Part shown: positions 18,106 to 26,489 of the stretch, one piece after another
Position numbering within the stretch: the stretch's first letter is position 1
How the letters are laid out: every line of letters starts with the position of its first letter
Source of the DNA: SHWB01 sp050246875
Lineage (GTDB): Bacteria > Pseudomonadota > Alphaproteobacteria > UBA6615
Assembly: GCA_050246875.1 (NCBI GenBank)
Contig: JBFWVF010000002.1
Coordinates: 372,001 to 436,000 of the forward strand
Reading direction: 5' to 3'
DNA: 64,000 bases
The notes under the pieces: model-generated
The model's input: the letters and a program-made list of their open reading frames with translations, nothing else
The model's database searches: none
What the model was told of the DNA's origin: nothing
Position numbers and translations under genes: made by a program

Positions 18106-18152
18106 TCCTTGTCCCGCGAGGCGCCGTACCGGACGGCGCCCCGGGACGAGGA
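18106..18152. terminator. Long hairpin between dctP and dctQ
   Basis: Left arm 18106-18127 pairs with 18133-18152: eight inner pairs (GGCGCCGT/ACGGCGCC) and an outer run of about 11 with one mismatch, interrupted by a small internal loop; the apical loop is five bases. No T-run follows. Such hairpins after a binding-protein gene often stabilise its transcript or reduce read-through to the membrane genes. It could equally be an intergenic palindromic repeat. Confidence 0.55.
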
Positions 18153-18233
18153 TCCTTCCTGTATCCTCGCGGCGAGGCGCCCGCGCCGGCGGGCATCCTG
18201 AACCATGCGGCCCGCTGCCATGTCGTGCCCGTC

Positions 18234-18737
18234 ATGACCGACCCCATCGGCCGCGCCCTGCACGCCACCAGTCGTGCCTTCGCGCTCGGCGGCGGTCTTG
18301 TGCTCGTGGCGATGGCGCTGCTGACGACCGCGAGCGTGCTGGGCCGCGCGACCTTTCTCGGCCCGGTGAACGGCGATTTCGAACTGATCGAGATCGGCCT
18401 GTCGGTCGCCGTCCTGGCGGTCCTCCCGTGGACGCAGATGACACGCGGCAATGTCGTCGTCGACGTCTTCCTCGCGCTCGCCCCGGCGCGCGTGCGCTTC
18501 GCCTTCGACGCCATCGGGGCGCTGCTCTATGCGCTGATCGCCGCACTGATCGGCTGGCGCCTGTCGCTCGGCGGCATCGACCTCTTCAACTACAACGAAC
18601 AGACCGTGATCCTCGGCATCCCGCGCTGGTGGACATTCCCGCTGGCCATCGCCTGCTGGGCGCTGCTGGTGCTGGTCTGCCTGCACGGGCTGTGGACGAG
18701 CCTCGTCGCGCTGCGGTGCGGGGAGGAGACGGCGTGA
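18234..18737 (+). CDS. dctQ: TRAP transporter small membrane subunit DctQ
   Basis: 167-residue integral membrane protein with four hydrophobic segments (about 20-40, 53-72, 88-110, 131-155). It has the DctQ-type E-x2-E segment (FELIEIGLSVAVLAVLPWTQ) in helix two and RGNVVVDVF after it. It links the binding protein to the large subunit. A GTG at 18225 is an alternative start three codons upstream. It overlaps dctM by four bases (GTGA). Confidence 0.9.
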   Translation: MTDPIGRALHATSRAFALGGGLVLVAMALLTTASVLGRATFLGPVNGDFELIEIGLSVAVLAVLPWTQMTRGNVVVDVFLALAPARVRFAFDAIGALLYALIAALIGWRLSLGGIDLFNYNEQTVILGIPRWWTFPLAIACWALLVLVCLHGLWTSLVALRCGEETA

Positions 18738-20050
18738 GCGGGCTCGAACTCGGGCTTGCCGGCTTCGGCGTGCTGCTGGCGCTGCTGGCGCTGCGCATAC
18801 CTATCGGCGTCGCCATGCTGGCCGTCGGCATCGTCGGTTACGGCTTGGCGCTAGGCGAGCTGCCGCTGCTCGCCTATCTCAAGACCGAACCCTATTGGCG
18901 CTTCGCCAACTTCGACCTGTCGGTGGTGCCGCTGTTCGTGCTGATGGGTCAGTTCGCCGCGCGCGCCGGCCTGTCGCAGGCGCTGTTTCGCGCCGCCAAC
19001 GCGTATCTCGGCCATCTGCGCGGCGGCATCGCCATGGCGGCGATCGGCGCCTGTGCCGGCTTCGGCACCATCGCTGGATCTTCGCTGGCAACGGCGGCGA
19101 CGATGGGCCAGGTGGCGCTGCCGGAACTCGCCCGCTACCGCTATTCGGGTGCGCTCGCCACCGGGACGCTGGCAGCCGGCGGCACGCTCGGCATCCTCAT
19201 CCCGCCTTCGGTGGTGCTGATCATCTTCGCCATCATCGCCGAGGCCAACATCGCCACCATGTTCCTCGCCGCCTTCGTGCCCGGCGTGCTGGCGGCGCTC
19301 GGCTACATCGCCGCCATCGCGGTGGTGGTGCGTCTCGACCCCGAGGCGGGGCCGGCCGGCGAACGCGCCGGCGCCGCCGAGCGCCGCCGGGCGCTGGTCG
19401 AGATCTGGCCGGTGGTGGTGATCTTCGGCGTCGTCATGGGCGGAATCTACGGCGGCATCTTCACACCGACCGAGGGCGCCGGCGTCGGCGCGACGGCGAC
19501 AGGCGCACTGGCCCTGGCGCGCGGCATGAGCCGCACCGACTTCCTCGCCGCGCTGCTGGAGACGGCGACGACGACCGGCATGATCTTCCTCATCCTGCTC
19601 GGCGCCGCCGTGTTCAACGCCTTCCTCGGCGCCACGCGCATGCCCAACGCGGCGGCGGACTGGTTTGCCGCCTCCGGCCTGTCGCCCTATGCGGTCCTGC
19701 TCGGCATTATCGTGCTCTACCTGATCCTCGGCTGCGTCATGGATTCTCTGTCGATGATCATCCTCACGGTGCCGATCTTCTGGCCGATCGTCGCCGGGCT
19801 CGACTACGGCATGCCGGCCGAGGACACGAAGCTGTGGTTCGGCATCATCGCCCTGATCGTCGTCGAGGTCGGCCTGATAACGCCACCCGTTGGGCTCAAC
19901 GTCTTCATCATCAACCGGCTCGCGCCGCACGTGCCGATGATGGAGACGTTCCGCGGCGTGGTGCCCTTCCTCGCGTCGGACGTTCTCCGCGTCGCCGTCA
20001 TCGTCGCGGCGCCGCCGCTCACTCTTCTGCTGCCCCGGTGGGTGAACTGA
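18734..20050 (+). CDS. dctM: TRAP transporter large permease DctM
   Basis: 438-residue permease with about 12 membrane helices, the channel of the Na+-coupled importer. Typical motifs are RIPIGVAM, FVLMGQFAARAG, GFGTIAGSSLATAATMG, TLAAGGTLGILIPPS, GIFTPTEGAGVGA and LGCVMDSLSMIILTVPIF. The GTG at 18734 overlaps the dctQ stop. It is the last gene of the TRAP operon and is convergent with the next gene only 4 bp away. Confidence 0.95.
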   Translation: MSGLELGLAGFGVLLALLALRIPIGVAMLAVGIVGYGLALGELPLLAYLKTEPYWRFANFDLSVVPLFVLMGQFAARAGLSQALFRAANAYLGHLRGGIAMAAIGACAGFGTIAGSSLATAATMGQVALPELARYRYSGALATGTLAAGGTLGILIPPSVVLIIFAIIAEANIATMFLAAFVPGVLAALGYIAAIAVVVRLDPEAGPAGERAGAAERRRALVEIWPVVVIFGVVMGGIYGGIFTPTEGAGVGATATGALALARGMSRTDFLAALLETATTTGMIFLILLGAAVFNAFLGATRMPNAAADWFAASGLSPYAVLLGIIVLYLILGCVMDSLSMIILTVPIFWPIVAGLDYGMPAEDTKLWFGIIALIVVEVGLITPPVGLNVFIINRLAPHVPMMETFRGVVPFLASDVLRVAVIVAAPPLTLLLPRWVN

Positions 20051-20054
20051 TGAA

Positions 20055-21065
20055 TTACGCCGGGCGCGGCGTCTTGTAGATCGCCGAGCAACGCATCACG
20101 GTGTCGGCGCCGACCTTCGCGCGGCCGTTGATGAACACCATGTTGCGTGTCTCGCGTACGATCTCGTAGTCCGACGTCACCCAGTCGCCGGGCATCGCCG
20201 GGGCGACGAAATCGCACTCGAACTTGATCGTCGCGATCATGCCGCGGATGCCGTGCTCGTAGAGCACCGACTGGGCCAGCGCTACGTCCATGAAGGTCAT
20301 CAGCATGCCGCCATGCGTCGAGCCGCGCGGATTGGCGTGATGGGGCATGACGCGGAAGGCGAAGGTCGCGTGCCTGCCCTCGGCCTTTATCCAGAGCGGT
20401 CCGGTGTGGCCGATGAAACCGCCGTTGAGCCAGAAGGGCTGGAAGCCCTCTGGCGGATCCGGCTGCCGGCTGCCCGACAGGCGCCATTCGAGATGCGACA
20501 GCCGGTCGGCGCCCCAGAAGGTCTCGCCATCGGCGACCATGAAGGGCGCGCCGAACATGCCGTCGGCGATGGCTTGAAGCTGAGCGGCCTCCAGCGCCGC
20601 CTTCGCGCCGTCATCGTCGAGAGCCGCCGCCAGATCGGCCTCATCGATGGCGAGGCCGGCGTCGCGGCAGGCGGCGGCGAGGCCGGCGGGCGTGCTGGTG
20701 TCGTGGGCGTGGCCGAACCAGGCGCGGTCGGCGGCCTCGGCGAAGTCGCGCGCGAGCTTCGCGTCGCGTGCCTTGAGGCGCCAGAAGGCAAGGCGCGGCA
20801 GCGTGCCGTCGAGCGGCCCGGGCTGCGGCGTCCAGGGAATACCCCACATGGCGCAGAGCCGCTTCAGGTCGTTCTGGTTGTGGGCGAACTTCGCCGGCTG
20901 CTGGCGCGGCGAGACGGCGTTCCGCTCCTTGAACACCTCCGGCAGCGACACGGCGATCCAGTCGACCGCACGGTCCGTGCGCGCACCGACATCGTCGATG
21001 CGCGTCATCACCGGATAGGAGTACGACGAGACGAAGTCGAAATAGAAGCGGATCGGCTCGGCCAT
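20055..21065 (-). CDS. 2-hydroxychromene-2-carboxylate isomerase fused to a hotdog thioesterase
   Basis: 336-residue fusion. Residues 1-198 are a DsbA/GST-kappa-like 2-hydroxychromene-2-carboxylate isomerase (NahD type): IRFYFDFVSSYSYP at the start and FGAPFMVADGETFWGADRL at the domain end. Residues about 205-336 are a PaaI-type 4HBT thioesterase: FIGHTGPLW, HHANPRGSTHGGMLMTFMDVALA (HGG motif) and KFECDFVAPAMPGDWV. The isomerase acts in naphthalene-type ring catabolism and the thioesterase hydrolyses acyl-CoA. The two together suggest one pathway, but this pairing is not one I know. Start 21065 matches the family N-terminus; the frame is open further upstream. Confidence 0.85.
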   Translation of the reverse strand: MAEPIRFYFDFVSSYSYPVMTRIDDVGARTDRAVDWIAVSLPEVFKERNAVSPRQQPAKFAHNQNDLKRLCAMWGIPWTPQPGPLDGTLPRLAFWRLKARDAKLARDFAEAADRAWFGHAHDTSTPAGLAAACRDAGLAIDEADLAAALDDDGAKAALEAAQLQAIADGMFGAPFMVADGETFWGADRLSHLEWRLSGSRQPDPPEGFQPFWLNGGFIGHTGPLWIKAEGRHATFAFRVMPHHANPRGSTHGGMLMTFMDVALAQSVLYEHGIRGMIATIKFECDFVAPAMPGDWVTSDYEIVRETRNMVFINGRAKVGADTVMRCSAIYKTPRPA

Positions 21066-21094
21066 GACATCGGTCCGGTGTGATGGGCAGGCGT

Positions 21095-22270
21095 TCAGGC
21101 CGCGCGCGCCGCGGCGCGCGCGGCGTCTTCCGGCGAGAGCTGCACGTTGCGGCGCTCCAGCCACCAGCCGTACTGCTCCGGCCAGTCGGCGAAGCCGGTC
21201 ATGCCGAGCTGGTGGGCGGCGTGATGCGCCCAGTAGGGATCGTAAAGCGCCTGCCGGCCGACGGCGATCAGGTCGGCGCTGCCCTCGGCCAGCACGGCCT
21301 CGGCCTGTGGCCCGTCGAGGATGAGGCCGACGGCCATGGTGGCGATGCCGGCGTCGTGGCGGATGCGGCTGGCGAAAGGGACCTGGAAGCCGGGGGTGCG
21401 GCGTACGCGCGCCGCCGTCACCGTGCCGGAGACGCCGCCCGACGAACAGTCGACGACGTCGACGCCGAGCTCGCCGAGCGCCTTCGCCAGAACGACCGAA
21501 TCGTCGAGACCCCATCCCTCCGGCGCGCCGTCGACGGAGGAGATGCGCACGAACAGCGGCTTGTCGGCCGGCCAGGCGGCGCGCACGGCGCGCACCGTCT
21601 CCAGCGTGAAGCGCATGCGACCGGCACGGTCACCGCCGTACTCGTCGTTGCGCTTGTTCGCCACCGGCGAGAGGAAGGATGTGCCGAGGTAGCCGTGCGC
21701 CTGGTGGATCTCCAGTACCTCGAAGCCGGCGGAGAGAGCCAGCTTCGCCGAGCGGACGAACGCCTGCTGGATGGCGGCGATCTCGTCGAGGGTCAGTTCG
21801 TGCGGCACCAGCCAGCCATCGTCGACGGGCAGCGGCGACGGAGCCACCACCTGCCACGCCGGCTCGCCGCGCGCGACATCCGCCGCGCCGATCGGCCCGT
21901 TGCCGTGCCACGGCCGCTGGACCGAGGCCTTGCGCCCGGCATGCGCGATCTGGATGCCGGGCAGCGCGCCGTGGCGCTTGATGAACCCGGTGGTCGGCCG
22001 GAAAGCCGCGGCCTGTGTCTCGTTCCACAGGCCGAGGTCGCCATAGGTGATGCGGCCGCGCGCTTCGACCGCCGACGCCTCGGCGATGACGATACCGGCA
22101 CCGCCAAGCGCGAACTGCGACAGGTGAACGTGGTGCCATTCGGTCGGCACGGCGTCGGGCCCGGCGCAGTACTGGCACATCGGCGAAATGACGACACGGT
22201 TGCGCGCGACGGCGCTGCGCAGCGTCATCGGGCTGAACAGCAGGGGGCGGGCGGTGGCTTCCGCGGTCAC
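21095..22270 (-). CDS. NADH:flavin oxidoreductase, old yellow enzyme family (YqjM/NamA-like)
   Basis: 391-residue FMN TIM-barrel ene-reductase. ISPMCQYC carries the YqjM-type cysteine (C32), IQIAHAGRK the active-site segment, HQAHGYLGTSFLSP and NKRNDEYGG the phosphate and substrate loops. The start is GTG 22270, chosen because AGGAG lies eight bases upstream and MTLRS further in would remove the conserved first strand. It reduces activated C=C bonds in the cytoplasm. It is adjacent to, and same direction as, the isomerase-thioesterase fusion (29 bp apart). Confidence 0.93.
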   Translation of the reverse strand: MTAEATARPLLFSPMTLRSAVARNRVVISPMCQYCAGPDAVPTEWHHVHLSQFALGGAGIVIAEASAVEARGRITYGDLGLWNETQAAAFRPTTGFIKRHGALPGIQIAHAGRKASVQRPWHGNGPIGAADVARGEPAWQVVAPSPLPVDDGWLVPHELTLDEIAAIQQAFVRSAKLALSAGFEVLEIHQAHGYLGTSFLSPVANKRNDEYGGDRAGRMRFTLETVRAVRAAWPADKPLFVRISSVDGAPEGWGLDDSVVLAKALGELGVDVVDCSSGGVSGTVTAARVRRTPGFQVPFASRIRHDAGIATMAVGLILDGPQAEAVLAEGSADLIAVGRQALYDPYWAHHAAHQLGMTGFADWPEQYGWWLERRNVQLSPEDAARAAARAA

Positions 22271-22426
22271 GGCGGGCGCTCCTCGGTTTGGCGAAATCGC
22301 CCGCCGGCCGGCGAGCGGGCGAAGTCTAGCGGCGCGCCGCCGCGCGGGACAATCCCGCCGCCGCTTGCCGGCGGCCCGCCGGACGGGTATCGAAGGGTAT
22401 CTGCATCCGAGCCGCGAAGCGCCGCC

Positions 22427-23014
22427 ATGCCCCAGTCGCCCGAAACCATCGATCTGCTTCTGCGCCGCCGTTCCTTCTCGGCCAAGGCCATGGTGCCGCC
22501 GGGTCCGGACGAGGCCCAGCTCGACATCGTGCTGCGGGCCGGCCATCGCGTACCCGATCACGGCAAGCTCGGCCCGTGGCGCTTCATCGTGATGAAGGGC
22601 GAGGCACGGGAGACGCTTGGCGCCGTCGCCGAGGGGCTGGTGCGCGCTGATGAACCCGCTGCCGATCCGGTGCGCCTGCGCGTCGAGCGCGAGCGGTTCC
22701 TGCGCGCGCCCGTCGTCGTCTGTGTCGCCTCGCGCATCGTGCCGGGAAAGATTCCCGAATGGGAACAGGTCCTGTCCGCCGGCGCGGCGTGCCAGAACAT
22801 GTTGCTCGCCGCGCACGCGCTTGGCTTCGGTGCCAACTGGCTGACCGAATGGCCGGCCTACGATGCGCGCTTCCGGGCCGCGCTGGGCCTTGCCGAGGGT
22901 GAGCGCGTCGCCGGCTTTATCTATATCGGCAGTGCCACGGCGGCGCCCGAGGAGCGCGTGCGTCCGCCGCTGGCCGATGTCGTCAGCGTATGGCAGGGGC
23001 CGGCGCGGGCCTGA
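22427..23014 (+). CDS. Nitroreductase family protein (YdjA-like)
   Basis: 195-residue FMN-dependent nitroreductase-fold protein. LLLRRRSFSAKAM and RVPDHGKLGPWRFIV match the YdjA-type branch; GAACQNMLLAAHALGFGANWLTEWPAY and GFIYIGSA are the family's flavin-site segments. Probably an NAD(P)H-dependent reductase of unknown substrate. It is divergent from the old yellow enzyme gene with 156 bp between. Confidence 0.9.
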   Translation: MPQSPETIDLLLRRRSFSAKAMVPPGPDEAQLDIVLRAGHRVPDHGKLGPWRFIVMKGEARETLGAVAEGLVRADEPAADPVRLRVERERFLRAPVVVCVASRIVPGKIPEWEQVLSAGAACQNMLLAAHALGFGANWLTEWPAYDARFRAALGLAEGERVAGFIYIGSATAAPEERVRPPLADVVSVWQGPARA

Positions 23015-23041
23015 CCCCATCCGGCCGATCCCCGCGCCTCG

Positions 23042-25114
23042 TCAGGCGGCGGCGCGCAGGCTTGCGTTGCGCGTCGCCGGGAAGCGGGCGCGCGCCACGG
23101 TGCCGACGCCCGGTACGCTGTCGATGACGAGCGCGCCGCCATGCAGCGTCGTCAGTCGCAAGGCCAGTGACAGGCCGAGCCCGGTACCCTCGTTGCGCTT
23201 GGCGATCATGCCGTTGACCTGGCGGAACGGCTCGACCGCCAGCTTCAGTTCCTCGGCGGTCATTCCGCAGCCGTGGTCGGCGACGGCGATCTCGATTCCG
23301 GCATCCTCGCGCACCACCGCCGAGACCACGACCTCGGCGCCGTTAGGGCTGAACTTGACGGCATTCGACAGCAGGTTGAGGACGATCTGCTTGACCCTCA
23401 GCTCGTCGGCAACCAGCGCCGGGAGGCCGGGGGCGGGCTCGATCCTCACGCGCACCTGGGCCTGCGCGGCGCGGCCGGCGACCAGCGTCGCGCACATCGC
23501 CAGCATTTCGGGCACCGCGATCACGTCCTGGTCGAGGACGATGCGATCGGCCTCGATCTTCGCGAGATCGAGGATGTCGGCGATGATGGCCAGAAGATGC
23601 GCGCCCGAGCGGCGTATGCTGTCGGCATAGTCACGGTAACGTGGCGTTCCCACCGGTCCGAACATTTCACCGGCGATGATCTCGGCGAAGCCAATGATGG
23701 CGTTCATCGGCGTCCGCAATTCGTGACTCATGTTGGCGAGGAATTCCGACTTGGCCCGGCTACTGGCCTCGGCCGCGTCCCTGGCCTGCACCAGCTCGCG
23801 TTCCGTCCGCTTGCGCTCGCTGATGTCGCTCACGACCATGACGGCATGGCGCACCAGGCCCCATTGATCGGGAATCTGGGCGATGCGGATCTCGAGCCAA
23901 AGGTCGCGCCCTTCCGGGTGGCGATAGGTCACCTCGCGCACAGTCTCCGCGCCGGGCGTGCGCGGCCAGTCGCAGAGTGCGAACAGGCGTACCGCCTGAT
24001 TGCCTGCAACGTCGGAGAGCCTCCGTCCCTCGATGCGGCCGGATGCAAAGCCGAGCAGACGGCCGAAAGCCGGATTGACGAGTGTGATGCGTCGGTCCTC
24101 GTCGGCAACGACCACGGCGACGCCACTGCCGACCGACTGCATGGCCGCCCGTGCAATTTCGGCCGCAGCCTCCGCGGCAGCCCGCCGACCGAGCTGGAGC
24201 AGCAGCAGCACCGTCGCCGCGACGATCAGCAACGACAACGACGCAGCGATCAGCCCGCCATGGATCATGCGTCGCTGTGCTTCGGTGTAGACGCGCGCAG
24301 CGGCGTAGCCGATCGAAACCGCGAGCGGGAAATCGCTGCTCGTGCGATACGACACGATGCGCCGGACGCCGTCGGCCTCGGTTGCCTCGAAATCACCCTC
24401 CGGACGCTCCGACAGCGCCGTCCAGAGTGGCGACTCCCGGTAGCTGCCACCGAGCTTGCCGAGGGCCCTCGCATTGCGTGCGAGCAGAGGCCCGTCGGTA
24501 CGCAGCAGAACGACCGATGCGCCGTCGGGCAGTCCGAGGTTCTCGGAAAAGCCCGCAAAGTAGTTCGGATCGATTTCGATGAAGATCGAGCCGACTTCGC
24601 GGCCATCTGTCGTGAGGACGGGATGGCGTACGGGAATCAGGACGCGCCCGTTCACGGCGCGCGGCAGGCCTATGTGCGAGCGGACGACCCGGGTGGTGTC
24701 TGTCTCGAAGTTGCGGGCGCTGTCGAGCGGGAACGTAGGGTCGGAGGTTGCGAGCATACGGCCCAGGGCGTCGCGCACCTCGATGACGATGAAGAGTTCG
24801 GGATCCGCGGCCTGCTGTCGCGCCAGCAAGGTATCCAGCTCATCGCCGAGCTGATCGGAGCCAAGCTGGGTCTCGATGCTGACGACGAGATAGTCGAGCC
24901 GCAACAGCGTCGAATGGGCCCATGCCTCGACCAGTTTGGTCAGGGTGGCCGTGCCGGCCCGCGCCGTGTCGCGCGCCATGTCGAACTGCTGTGACGTCGA
25001 CCAGGCGAAAAGGCCCCACAGGACCAGCAGGAGGGCGGCGACGCCGGCGACGAGGCCGCGGGCGAGCCGGCGGTTGAAGATCACCGCCTGAGCGGCGCCG
25101 CGGCCCGAGGGCAT
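23042..25114 (-). CDS. Membrane-bound PAS sensor histidine kinase
   Basis: 690 residues from the chosen start. Membrane helix 19-38, a periplasmic double-PAS (dCache/PDC-like) sensor at about 41-283, membrane helix 286-308, a cytoplasmic PAS at 315-432, HisKA at 452-525 (NMSHELRTPM, H464) and HATPase at 565-680 (N box LNLLSNAVKFS, DHGCGM, GTGLGLSL). The phosphotransfer region (GEMFGPVGTPRYRDYA...LDLAKIEAD) is of the PleC/DivJ-like style frequent in Alphaproteobacteria. The ATG at 25258 is also possible but would overlap the upstream gene by 100 bp. No cognate regulator is in the same operon; a CheY-like protein is 4 kb away. Confidence 0.88.
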   Translation of the reverse strand: MPSGRGAAQAVIFNRRLARGLVAGVAALLLVLWGLFAWSTSQQFDMARDTARAGTATLTKLVEAWAHSTLLRLDYLVVSIETQLGSDQLGDELDTLLARQQAADPELFIVIEVRDALGRMLATSDPTFPLDSARNFETDTTRVVRSHIGLPRAVNGRVLIPVRHPVLTTDGREVGSIFIEIDPNYFAGFSENLGLPDGASVVLLRTDGPLLARNARALGKLGGSYRESPLWTALSERPEGDFEATEADGVRRIVSYRTSSDFPLAVSIGYAAARVYTEAQRRMIHGGLIAASLSLLIVAATVLLLLQLGRRAAAEAAAEIARAAMQSVGSGVAVVVADEDRRITLVNPAFGRLLGFASGRIEGRRLSDVAGNQAVRLFALCDWPRTPGAETVREVTYRHPEGRDLWLEIRIAQIPDQWGLVRHAVMVVSDISERKRTERELVQARDAAEASSRAKSEFLANMSHELRTPMNAIIGFAEIIAGEMFGPVGTPRYRDYADSIRRSGAHLLAIIADILDLAKIEADRIVLDQDVIAVPEMLAMCATLVAGRAAQAQVRVRIEPAPGLPALVADELRVKQIVLNLLSNAVKFSPNGAEVVVSAVVREDAGIEIAVADHGCGMTAEELKLAVEPFRQVNGMIAKRNEGTGLGLSLALRLTTLHGGALVIDSVPGVGTVARARFPATRNASLRAAA

Positions 25115-25158
25115 CTGATCGACTTCGTCGCTGGTCTGCGCCGCCACGCGAGGCTGCT

Positions 25159-26304
25159 TCAGGATGACCGCCGGCGCGAGCCGGTGTCTGTGGGCGGCAG
25201 CGTGTCTGATTCTGTGCCGCGCGCCGGGCGCCCCTGTGTTCCGGACCGGCTCGTCCATTGGATGCGCTTCACACCGCCGGCCTCGTCGCCGGCTTTCTGC
25301 CAGTCGCGCGCGCGCGCGCGCCGCGGCGAGTTTGGCAACATCTGGCGCTCCCACTCGTCGATGGGCATGTAGCGCGGGGCGAGGAAGCGATAAGTCTCCT
25401 GGAACATCTCAAGGATCGCCGGCCGGGCATCGAGGTCGAGGGCGGCCCAGCGCGCCTGCAGCGGCTCCCACGCCAGCAACCGCGTCCGCAGGTCGTCGCG
25501 GGCGGCCCGAATGGCGGCGACTGCGGTGTCCGTGGCGGCAAAGGCGTCGGGAACCGGAACGAGCGCTTCGAAGGCAGCGAACGCGCTATTGAGGTCTCGC
25601 CGGGCCTCGCGCATCAGGCGCAGCACCGGTCCGACGAGATCCTCATAGTCGTGGCTGCGGCGAAGCAGACGACCGGCCGCGCCCATGCGGCGGTCGAGGT
25701 TGGCCCGGTCCTCTCGGGTTTCCGCCAGCGCCTCGATGGCAGCCAGTTCATTGGCCAGGGTCGCCAGCGCGTCGCGCAGTGCGTCGCTGCCGCCCTCGAG
25801 CCCGAGCGCGGCGGCAGCGGCATCGACAGCGACCGCTTCGGCGACGGCCGGCACGGCTCCAGGCGCAGCCGATGGAGCATGCCAGGCGACGATCCGGTCG
25901 GCCAGCCGGTTGGCTGCCGCGGCACGATGCCTGTCATCCACCGGCCAGGACGCTTCGCCGGTCAGCAATTCGAGCGGGACGGGGTCTCCGGCGCGAAGGG
26001 CGCGTACGAACCGCAGGGATTCGGCGACGGTGTCGAGCATGACGTCGTCGCGTGATCCGGTCACGATGCCGAATTCGCGCCGTATCGCCGGCAACCGCAG
26101 CAGTACCTCGCGGTCTCCGATTTCGCAGACGAATACAGGCAGCGCGTCGGCCGCATCGGACAGGCGGAAATAGGCGCCGTCCATAGCGGCAAAGAGGCGA
26201 TGCTCGAAGGCAATTACCGGAGCGCCGGTCGCCGGCTTCGCGTCAGGCGGACTCGTCCGGCGCTCGACCGGCTCATTTTCCATGGGTACCGCCGCGTCAT
26301 CCAT
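25159..26304 (-). CDS. Unknown protein, cotranscribed with the sensor kinase
   Basis: 381-residue protein that I do not recognise. The N-terminal 130 residues look globular (VFVCEIGDREVLLRLPAIRREFG). The middle is Ala/Leu/Arg-rich and helical, with possible coiled coil (LANELAAIEALAETREDRANLDRRMGAAGR region). The C-terminus is basic and Ser/Thr-rich and is probably disordered. There is no signal peptide or membrane segment. It precedes the kinase gene by 44 bp on the same strand, so it may be an accessory or input protein for it. It is divergent from the hybrid kinase. Confidence 0.65.
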   Translation of the reverse strand: MDDAAVPMENEPVERRTSPPDAKPATGAPVIAFEHRLFAAMDGAYFRLSDAADALPVFVCEIGDREVLLRLPAIRREFGIVTGSRDDVMLDTVAESLRFVRALRAGDPVPLELLTGEASWPVDDRHRAAAANRLADRIVAWHAPSAAPGAVPAVAEAVAVDAAAAALGLEGGSDALRDALATLANELAAIEALAETREDRANLDRRMGAAGRLLRRSHDYEDLVGPVLRLMREARRDLNSAFAAFEALVPVPDAFAATDTAVAAIRAARDDLRTRLLAWEPLQARWAALDLDARPAILEMFQETYRFLAPRYMPIDEWERQMLPNSPRRARARDWQKAGDEAGGVKRIQWTSRSGTQGRPARGTESDTLPPTDTGSRRRSS

Positions 26305-26489
26305 GGCAGGAATGCCCCACTCTCAACTTGCGGCGTACGCCAAGCCGGATCGCACATCGGCTGTCGACGCTGGGCGGACTGCAGCATGCCGACCGTTGTC
26401 AGACGGTTAACACCGTTGTGGAAAACGCTTCCTTAACCGCTGCTGCATAGGCTCGCGCCGGAGAGGCTTGTCCTTCAGCCGGAGCGAAA

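Noticed and set aside
16869..18686. 605-codon minus-strand frame opposite dctP and dctQ
   Set aside because: No family resemblance, antisense to two recognised genes and through the hairpin.
10733..20050. Catabolic genes after tRNA-Thr as a genomic island
   Set aside because: No integrase and no repeat of the tRNA 3' end was found; base composition is like the surroundings.
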